From NCBI GenBank assembly GCA_003510765.1, contig DOKV01000068.1, positions 1-5,531 of the forward strand: a stretch of DNA of 5,531 bases. Direction: 5' to 3'. The notes under the pieces are model-generated. The model saw only the letters and a list, made by a program, of their open reading frames with translations. It did not search any database and was not told the DNA's origin. This document shows, one piece after another, positions 1-5,531 of the stretch (within the stretch, counting starts at the first letter, position 1; every line of letters starts with the position of its first letter). This DNA is from Clostridiaceae bacterium. GTDB taxonomy: Bacteria; Bacillota; Clostridia; Clostridiales; Clostridiaceae. The translations under genes were made by a program, and so were the position numbers.

Positions 1-3000
1 CAGGTGGTGAGCTTTTTACTTGAATGCCTCATTCATCCTGAAGACGACATTCGCTACCACAGCGCTGAAATGCTTGGTAGCATCATTGGCCTCTTCGATG
101 AGGACTACCGCAAGGAGATCCCTCTAGAAGAAGTAGCCCCCTCTTCCAAGGTATCGGGCTTACGACTCCTCCAAGACACCTTGAAAAAAATCCTCTATCC
201 CAGCCACAAGGTCATCGACAGCCACAAAATGTTTTTAGGCTATGCCTTCTCCACGGTGATGCGCACCCTCTTTCATTGGTTGCCAAAGGATCGTCATGAA
301 GATTATATGAGGGTTGTGGCTTCCTTTTATGAGGACATTCATCCCAGGCGAGAAGCCAATATCTTCTTGGCAGAGGCTTTAAAGTTCATTCCGTTCCCCA
401 TGGAAAAGAAGGAAGAGATCTACCTAAAGATCCTTAGTGGCGGCCTCATTCAGCGACTCACGGTGCTAGAGCTCCTGGGAAATACCTACACCGAGGAAAC
501 CTTTGATGAAGCCTTCATAGACCTCTTGAGGTCTCGCATTAAAAAAGCCCACAAAGGTACAGACCTGGTGGAAACCTTTTTACTCATGAAGCTTTCTGGG
601 CAGCTCTCCATGCACAAGGAGCGCACTGCTTTGGCGGCCAACTTAAAAAGCCGCAAAAAAGAAATGGAGGACATGTTCTTAAACAACTTAAAAACCGCCA
701 CCCATTGGATCGTCAAAAGAAACAGCATCAAGCTGTTAACCTTTTATACCATCGATGGACAGCTGATCTCTCCCATCAACACAGCACTTCATCTTTGTAA
801 CCTCCTGAAGGTATCTGCCATAGAGAGTGTGCGTAGAACCGCAGGCAATGCCCTCTTAATGCTCATGAGGCATCTGTCCTCTTATGAACGTAACGAAGTG
901 GCTGTGGAGCTCTTAAGAGCCTTGGAAATTGAAGGGCATCGGTTCACAGAATACATCCCAAAGCCTTTGGGTAAAGTACTTCTTTACCTAGACTTGAAGG
1001 AATTTGATGAAATCATTGACGATTTACTGATCAAAGTGAAAACCGCCAATCCTTCGGTGAAAACCCTGGTGATCAAGACTTTGGGCACAACCCTCGAGTC
1101 CTTCATCGAATTTGGGATGCGCAGCACCTCTCTTACCCAAGAAGAAAAAGTCCACCGCATCAAAAATATGCTCAGCGTGCTGCTTTTTGGCCTTTCAGAT
1201 TATGAGAACCTCACCATCAGAGCCTCTTTTACCACCATGGGGAAAGTACTTTTCGCCTCGGATGTCCTATCTTTAGAGCGCAAAAAAGAAGTCTTTTTAC
1301 TGGTGCATAAAAAGCTCATCACCCTACTCACCCATGAAAACAAAAACCTCCTCTTTCTTTGTCAAAGTGTTGGCCTGAATAACATTTACCGTTTTATGAA
1401 TGATTACCTCCATGTATATCAGGCATTTGAACATAAACCCAACGAGAAAATTGCCTTCTTCCCTGGCACCTTTGACCCCTTTACCCTCTCCCACTTAACC
1501 ATTGCCAAACTCATCCGGGATGAAGGTTATGAGGTATATCTCTCCATCGATGAGTTCTCTTGGTCAAAAAAGACCTTACCAAACAATGTACGAAGGCGAA
1601 TTCTTGAGATGAGCACTGCTGGAGAGCTGGGTCTTTATGTGTTCCCAGAAGATCTCCCAGTGAACATCGCCTCAGAAGAGGATCTCCTAAAACTCCAATC
1701 CATTTTTAGTAAGGACGTCTATATGGTCTGTGGCAGTGATGTGGTACTTCACGCTTCCAGCTATAAGAAGCCTCGAACGCCTCATTCCATCCATCAAGTG
1801 AACCATTTGATCTTTGATCGCACACGGGTACGGAATGCACGCAAGACCATTAGCGCTTTGGTGGACCATGTGGTGTTCATGGATCTACCCAAAGATCTCA
1901 AAGAGGTGAGCTCCACAAAAATCCGCACGAACATTGATGAGAATCGAGACATCTCCTCCCTCATCGACCCCATGGCTCAAAACTACATCTACCTCAATGG
2001 CTTCTATCAAAAGGCCCCGGTGGATAAGTCCATGGTAAGTTTGACTTTTTTAGAGAAGAGGATCTTTAGAGAAGAGGACCCTGCCTTACAAAGCTTACTA
2101 GAGAGTGTCTTCCCTAGTCAAAAGGCGCCCATGGAACGCTTTGTCAAAGAGCTCTTCCAAAAGCCTTCTGGCCGTGTTTTGGTCCTCATAGACCGAACCT
2201 CCGGGAAGGCCATTGGCTTTAGTTTCTTCCACTGGGCCCGTAGTGAACACCTGATGGAGGAGCTAAAATCTCAAGAAGATGCGGACAAAGTCCGTGGCCT
2301 CAACCTGGGTCGAATCATGGTCTTGGATGGTTTCTATATGAAAGCCCCAGATCGACTGAGAAATTATCATCAAATCCTCTTAACGGAAACCCTCTCCTTT
2401 GGGGTGTCCAGAGACTATGAGTGTGCACTATATCTGCCCAAAAATCGACTCCTTAAGGACGATCGTTTCTTACATCTTCTGAAGCTGTATAATTTTGAAA
2501 CCTTAAACACCAGTGAAAATGTCTATTACACAGACATGAGCACCCCCATGGCCTTGAACTTAGATTTGGAGAACATCTTGAAAGACCCCTTTAGAAACAA
2601 TCAGCGGGTAAGAGCCATCGTTCAAGAAACCAGAGAAAAGCTCATGAAAGCCATTGGAGACCTCTATCCTGGCAATCTCCTCTTGCCCTTTGAACCTTTG
2701 ATGCTTCAGCAAGGCATCATCAATTTGGTATGCCAAGAAAATGGCGTCCCCATGGAAGAGGAAAAACCCAAAGTACTAGGCCCAAGTATGTGTGTCCCCT
2801 ATGGCGATGTACTAGACCGCTCTGTGGTGCCAAACACCGTCACCAAATCTCTCCATACGGAGAAATTCTTCCATTCAGATATGAAAGGCTTTGCCATCAA
2901 AGAAGTGCCTTTCTACCTGAGCTTAGATAATCAAGTGAAGACCTTGGCCTCCTTTAAGAGACCTGTGATCTTGGTGGATACCATCCTACATAAGGGTTAT

Positions 3001-3537
3001 CGCATGAATGCCTTAAGCCCTCTCCTAAGAGATCATGACATCACCGTAAAGAAAATCATCACAGGCATCATTTCTGCCAAGGGCATGGACCGGATGTCTT
3101 CCAAGGAATACCCTGTGGAAGGCGTCTACTATATCCCTAGGCTAAAAGCTTGGTTCAATGAGAAGGATCTTTACCCCTTCATGGGTGGCGATGCCCTGTG
3201 GCGAGGCGAGTTTCCCACAAGAAATCTCATCGAGTCCATCAACCTCATTTTGCCCTATACCACACCAGTGTTCATCATGGATGCAGGGGCCAATGGCGTG
3301 TACGACTTTTCTAAGACGGCCTTGGAAAATGCCATCCGTGTGCTCCGAGTCATTGAAGAAGAGTTCCACAAAGTCTATGAACGAAAATTCACCTTGTCTT
3401 CTTTGGGTCAAGTATTCTCCATGCCCAGAGTCCCCGATAAGGGTAAAGATGTCACCTATGATCTCTATCAAGCGCCTTCCTACTACCTGGACTTTGATCT
3501 AGAGGAGCTACAGCGCTTAGAAAGACTCATCAGGTAA
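1..3537 (+). CDS. Large multidomain protein: HEAT-like solenoid, NadD-like nucleotidyltransferase, GNAT-like and phosphoribosyltransferase-like regions (5' end missing)
   Basis: The frame is open from the first base (first codon CAG) to TAA at 3535-3537, and the window starts inside a helical repeat, so the true start is upstream; the GTG codons at 4 and 7 are not convincing starts. Residues are numbered from base 1. About 1-475 are paired amphipathic helices of HEAT type (e.g. around 271-290 and 350-367), suggesting a binding scaffold. About 481-670 match the NadD/cytidylyltransferase-like fold: FPGTFDPFTLSH at 487-498 is the nucleotide-binding (H/T)xGH region, and VSSTKIR at 636-642 is the ISSTxIR phosphate-binding signature, followed by the family's usual YIYLNGFY end. 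About 680-836 look GNAT-like (GKAIGFSFF at 735-743, GRIMVLDGFYM at 770-780). About 900-1130 include VILVDTILHKGYRMNAL at 989-1005, resembling a PRPP-binding loop. No signal peptide or membrane segment is visible, so it is probably cytoplasmic. Seen: motifs and frame. Inferred: the last two domain assignments and any role in nucleotide or NAD-type chemistry. Substrate unknown. Confidence 0.93.
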   Translation, partial: QVVSFLLECLIHPEDDIRYHSAEMLGSIIGLFDEDYRKEIPLEEVAPSSKVSGLRLLQDTLKKILYPSHKVIDSHKMFLGYAFSTVMRTLFHWLPKDRHEDYMRVVASFYEDIHPRREANIFLAEALKFIPFPMEKKEEIYLKILSGGLIQRLTVLELLGNTYTEETFDEAFIDLLRSRIKKAHKGTDLVETFLLMKLSGQLSMHKERTALAANLKSRKKEMEDMFLNNLKTATHWIVKRNSIKLLTFYTIDGQLISPINTALHLCNLLKVSAIESVRRTAGNALLMLMRHLSSYERNEVAVELLRALEIEGHRFTEYIPKPLGKVLLYLDLKEFDEIIDDLLIKVKTANPSVKTLVIKTLGTTLESFIEFGMRSTSLTQEEKVHRIKNMLSVLLFGLSDYENLTIRASFTTMGKVLFASDVLSLERKKEVFLLVHKKLITLLTHENKNLLFLCQSVGLNNIYRFMNDYLHVYQAFEHKPNEKIAFFPGTFDPFTLSHLTIAKLIRDEGYEVYLSIDEFSWSKKTLPNNVRRRILEMSTAGELGLYVFPEDLPVNIASEEDLLKLQSIFSKDVYMVCGSDVVLHASSYKKPRTPHSIHQVNHLIFDRTRVRNARKTISALVDHVVFMDLPKDLKEVSSTKIRTNIDENRDISSLIDPMAQNYIYLNGFYQKAPVDKSMVSLTFLEKRIFREEDPALQSLLESVFPSQKAPMERFVKELFQKPSGRVLVLIDRTSGKAIGFSFFHWARSEHLMEELKSQEDADKVRGLNLGRIMVLDGFYMKAPDRLRNYHQILLTETLSFGVSRDYECALYLPKNRLLKDDRFLHLLKLYNFETLNTSENVYYTDMSTPMALNLDLENILKDPFRNNQRVRAIVQETREKLMKAIGDLYPGNLLLPFEPLMLQQGIINLVCQENGVPMEEEKPKVLGPSMCVPYGDVLDRSVVPNTVTKSLHTEKFFHSDMKGFAIKEVPFYLSLDNQVKTLASFKRPVILVDTILHKGYRMNALSPLLRDHDITVKKIITGIISAKGMDRMSSKEYPVEGVYYIPRLKAWFNEKDLYPFMGGDALWRGEFPTRNLIESINLILPYTTPVFIMDAGANGVYDFSKTALENAIRVLRVIEEEFHKVYERKFTLSSLGQVFSMPRVPDKGKDVTYDLYQAPSYYLDFDLEELQRLERLIR

Positions 3538-3568
3538 TCCATTTCTCCATACTTTTACTTTCCACCAT

Positions 3569-3577
3569 AAAGGAGGT
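3569..3577 (+). promoter_or_regulatory. Shine-Dalgarno of the dehydrogenase-like gene
   Basis: AAAGGAGGT lies just before the ATG at 3581, with four bases between GGAGG and the start codon. It is a near-complete complement of the 16S rRNA 3' end, which fixes the start. The spacing is slightly short. It sits in the 43-base gap after the upstream gene, where I see no convincing promoter or terminator, so translation of the second gene probably relies on a shared transcript. Confidence 0.88.
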
Positions 3578-3580
3578 CCT

Positions 3581-4831
3581 ATGGAAACCATACTCACCCA
3601 AGATACTTTACTGGCGTACCTACTTTGGCGAAGATCAGAGGGCTTAAGCACCCTGCCCTCTTTTAAGCACCAATTGACCCCTGAGCTTTCATCTCAAGTG
3701 GAGAACGCAGCCAAGGACAAGGCCCATCTGTTTCCTACCTTAGAGAAAGCATTGAAGAAAAGCGCCCCCTTCTTCCTGGTTTGTACGGAACCAGGAACTC
3801 CTTCTCGCATGATTCTGGAAACCTTAGAAGAGCTTCTTTTTGAGGATTCCACCGCTTGGTATGTAGCAAGTAACAGCCCTTTAGATTTTCCCATTCATTG
3901 TATCCAAGAAAAGGATGTGCCCATCCTGGCCACTCTTACCAACAAACCAGCTCCCTTTCGCCTTTCCATTTTGGGCTTAGGGGATGTGGGGGGGACCCTC
4001 CTCATGGGTCTTCGTCTCCTGGGTAGAGATGTGCTCCAGGAAATCAAAATCTTTGATTTAGACGAAAAAAAGAGGCGTCGCTACTATTTGGAGATCAACG
4101 AAGTCAGCGATGGTACCCCTCTGCCCCCTGTGGTGGAAGCTTCCCTTGAAGAGGTCTTTGATACGGATGTGCTTGTCTTCACCGTTTCCGTCTACATTCC
4201 CCCCCTAGACACCACCCTGAAGGACGTCCGCTTGGTGCAGTTTGATAAAAACCGACGTATCCTGTTAGACTATGCTAAAAAAGCTGAAGCTGCGGGCTTC
4301 AAAGGCTCCTACTTCATCGTCTCTGATCCCGTGGATCTTCTTTGTATGAACCTCATGGAGGAAGGCGGCATAGAGAGCCACAGAATAAGGGGCTTTGGCC
4401 TAGGGGTCATGGAAGCCCGTGCCCGGTTCATCGCCATGGAAAAAGGGGTTTTCACGGAGAAGCTTCGCACCTTTGGTCCCCATGGACAAGGTCTTGTGGT
4501 GATCAACGATTATGAAGCTTATGATATGCCATTGTCCCAGGAACTCACCCATCTTACGGAAAGAGAAAACTTTCGGGTACGAGAAACAGGTTTTAAGCCT
4601 TATATTGCCCCCGCCTTATCCTCTGGAGCCATTTCCATCGTGAAAGCCCTTAAAGGAGAGGAACACCTCTCCACCTTCTACAATGGCCGTGTGTTCATGG
4701 GTGCCCGAAGCACCCTAGAAAATGGCTGTACAAAGGTGGCAAAGATTCCCCTTCAGGAGTTGCCCACCCTTTTAAAAGCCACGGAAGACCTCCTCTTAGG
4801 TTTTTATGCCAAAAAAGAGGACACAGAATAA
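3581..4831 (+). CDS. Lactate/malate dehydrogenase-like NAD(P)-binding protein with N-terminal extension
   Basis: A complete 416-residue protein; the ATG is set by the strong ribosome binding site. Residues 1-125 are an extension with no family I recognise. From about 126 the protein follows the lactate/malate dehydrogenase fold: a Rossmann GxGxxG (G132, G134, G137), an acidic residue after the second strand (D159 in IFDLDE) that suggests NAD rather than NADP, VSDPVDLL at 247-254 matching the family's SNPVD, GPHGQG at 299-304 matching the catalytic GEHGD, and SSGAISIVKAL at 347-357 matching the late substrate-site helix. By eye alignment the catalytic His (H301), the substrate-binding Arg (R280) and the mobile-loop Arg (R217) are kept. 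The Asp that pairs with the His appears to be M277 (with E278 next to it), and the Asn of SNP is D249. So it may use an unusual 2-hydroxyacid or act as a binding protein; activity on lactate or malate is not established. It lies 43 bases after the large multidomain gene, same strand, probably one operon, and ends before a strong terminator. Confidence 0.9.
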   Translation: METILTQDTLLAYLLWRRSEGLSTLPSFKHQLTPELSSQVENAAKDKAHLFPTLEKALKKSAPFFLVCTEPGTPSRMILETLEELLFEDSTAWYVASNSPLDFPIHCIQEKDVPILATLTNKPAPFRLSILGLGDVGGTLLMGLRLLGRDVLQEIKIFDLDEKKRRRYYLEINEVSDGTPLPPVVEASLEEVFDTDVLVFTVSVYIPPLDTTLKDVRLVQFDKNRRILLDYAKKAEAAGFKGSYFIVSDPVDLLCMNLMEEGGIESHRIRGFGLGVMEARARFIAMEKGVFTEKLRTFGPHGQGLVVINDYEAYDMPLSQELTHLTERENFRVRETGFKPYIAPALSSGAISIVKALKGEEHLSTFYNGRVFMGARSTLENGCTKVAKIPLQELPTLLKATEDLLLGFYAKKEDTE

Positions 4832-4857
4832 ACGATAAAGAAAGTGCACAATAAAAG

Positions 4858-4899
4858 AACTCCCTGCCCTTCTCCTAGGAGAAGGACGGGGAGTTTTTT
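4858..4899 (+). terminator. Rho-independent terminator, probably bidirectional
   Basis: The 18-base arms 4858-4875 and 4878-4895 pair with one mismatch and one G-T wobble, around the central palindrome TCTCCTAGGAGA. Six T follow at 4894-4899. It starts 26 bases after the stop of the dehydrogenase-like gene and ends the rightward transcription unit. Read on the other strand the hairpin is followed by TTCTTTTATT, so it may also stop the converging nucleotidase gene, whose stop codon is about 65 bases away. The rightward role is clear; the leftward role is inferred. Confidence 0.92.
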
Positions 4900-4961
4900 A
4901 TGGATAGACTTCTTGAATCAGTGAAAAGTATGGCTTTTCCTTTTCTGATCAAAAATGCCTA

Positions 4962-5531
4962 TTATGCTGATTTCTTGCTGCTCTTCTTGGATACATAAGC
5001 CCCTGCTACAAGAGACAGGATGCCCAGTCCATAGAATGCGCCGGTGCCGAGGGAACCGGTGGCTGGAAGTGTTGGGCCATCTTCTTCTACAGGCTCATCT
5101 ACGGTTGTATCTTCGCCCACAAAAAGATTTTCCACAAATTCAAACTCAATAACTTCCATTTCTCTGATGGCTTCTGTGATGAGATCTCTCACTGGAAGGT
5201 ATGTTTCCACAACATTCTCAGCTTTGCTGAAGTCATACTTATCTCCACCATCATAGATGAAGTCTAAGGTAGACACAGTGTACATTTCATCGTCTTTGAT
5301 GGGTGTGCCATCAAGCAATCTGATGGAGGTGACTCTTTCTTTGTATTCAGCATCTTCATCATACCAAACCTTGATGCCATAGAACTGGCCAGATCTGAAG
5401 TCTGGGGAGTTGATGCCATGGTCGATGAGCTGTCTTAGCTCTGCACCAGATACTTCTAAGGTGACCAATGCGTTGTCAAAGGGTAGAATGGAGTACATGG
5501 TACCCATGGTGATATCTCCAGCTTCAAATCC
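4962..5531 (-). CDS. Cell-wall-anchored 5'-nucleotidase, C-terminal part (LPXTG protein, 5' end missing)
   Basis: The reverse-strand frame is open from the window edge to TAA at 4964-4962, giving 189 residues. The ATG at 5507 is internal: the eight codons before it read GFEAGDIT and continue the conserved family stretch, so the gene starts outside the window. About residues 1-125 match the C-terminal substrate-binding domain of the UshA/5'-nucleotidase family: GDIT, YSILPFDN, the VSGAELRQL helix, and YTVSTLDFIYDGGDKYDF with the GGDxY turn that follows the nucleobase-stacking region in this family. The N-terminal metallophosphatase domain should lie beyond base 5531. Then come an acidic linker, LPATG (5055-5069), a hydrophobic segment and the tail SKKSSKKSA, a complete sortase sorting signal, so the enzyme is expected to be covalently attached to the wall and to dephosphorylate extracellular nucleotides or split nucleotide-sugar/NAD-type compounds. 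The exact substrate cannot be told. It converges on the dehydrogenase-like gene with 130 bases between. Confidence 0.93.
   Translation of the reverse strand, partial: GFEAGDITMGTMYSILPFDNALVTLEVSGAELRQLIDHGINSPDFRSGQFYGIKVWYDEDAEYKERVTSIRLLDGTPIKDDEMYTVSTLDFIYDGGDKYDFSKAENVVETYLPVRDLITEAIREMEVIEFEFVENLFVGEDTTVDEPVEEDGPTLPATGSLGTGAFYGLGILSLVAGAYVSKKSSKKSA

Noticed and set aside
4..9. GTG codons as the start of the large protein
   Set aside because: The frame is open at the window edge, no ribosome binding site can be seen, and the sequence begins in the middle of a helical repeat.
3142..3502. Overlapping open frames of 109 and 114 codons on both strands inside the end of the large gene
   Set aside because: They lie within the well-supported C-terminal domain of the large protein, lack ribosome binding sites and have cysteine/proline/serine-rich shadow-like composition.
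4917..4949. Imperfect inverted repeat (ATCAG...GAAAAG / CTTTTC...CTGAT) just after the stop of the nucleotidase gene
   Set aside because: On the minus strand no T-run follows, the inner stem is only six A/T-rich pairs and the outer stem is separated by a bulge. The hairpin at 4858-4895 is a much better terminator.
4955..5256. Plus-strand frames of 65 and 70 codons opposite the nucleotidase gene
   Set aside because: They are antisense to a gene with clear family motifs and a sorting signal, and their sequences show no protein-like features.
5505..5507. ATG as the start of the nucleotidase
   Set aside because: The preceding in-frame codons (GFEAGDIT) continue the conserved domain, so the Met is internal.
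398..5509. The palindrome CCATGG occurs about 11 times, several-fold above a uniform-base expectation
   Set aside because: Most copies come from ATG or CAT codons in a coding context rich in C-ending codons before them; spacing is irregular and there is no sign of a functional site.

Overview
The window looks like part of a low-to-medium GC Firmicutes chromosome, probably from a Clostridia-type anaerobe. The pointers are an AAAGGAGGT ribosome binding site, an LPXTG-type sortase signal, and a multidomain protein of a kind I associate loosely with Clostridia. I cannot name the genus from the sequence.

Layout: three protein-coding genes and one strong terminator fill nearly everything. Positions 1-3537 (+) hold the 3' 1178 codons of a very large multidomain protein whose start lies upstream. 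It has a HEAT-like alpha-solenoid, a nicotinate-nucleotide adenylyltransferase (NadD)-like nucleotidyltransferase domain with both signature motifs, a GNAT-like middle region, and a C-terminal part resembling a phosphoribosyltransferase. After 43 bases and a near-perfect Shine-Dalgarno comes 3581-4831 (+), a 416-residue lactate/malate dehydrogenase-fold protein with a ~120-residue N-terminal extension and altered active-site positions. The pair very likely forms one transcription unit ending at the hairpin at 4858-4899. Converging from the right, 4962-5531 (-) is the 3' end of a cell-wall-anchored 5'-nucleotidase (C-terminal substrate-binding domain, acidic linker, LPATG, hydrophobic segment, lysine-rich tail).

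How the genes may fit together: the large protein carries domains typical of nucleotide/NAD-type chemistry (adenylyl transfer, possibly phosphoribosyl transfer) on a repeat scaffold, and its partner is a dinucleotide-binding dehydrogenase-fold protein. The most interesting possibility is an uncharacterised two-gene system that makes, senses or modifies a nucleotide cofactor or small molecule. This is inference from domains and adjacency. The nucleotidase is on the opposite strand and may simply be a neighbour. No RNA genes, mobile elements or CRISPR were seen, and no stretch over 300 bases lacks a gene.
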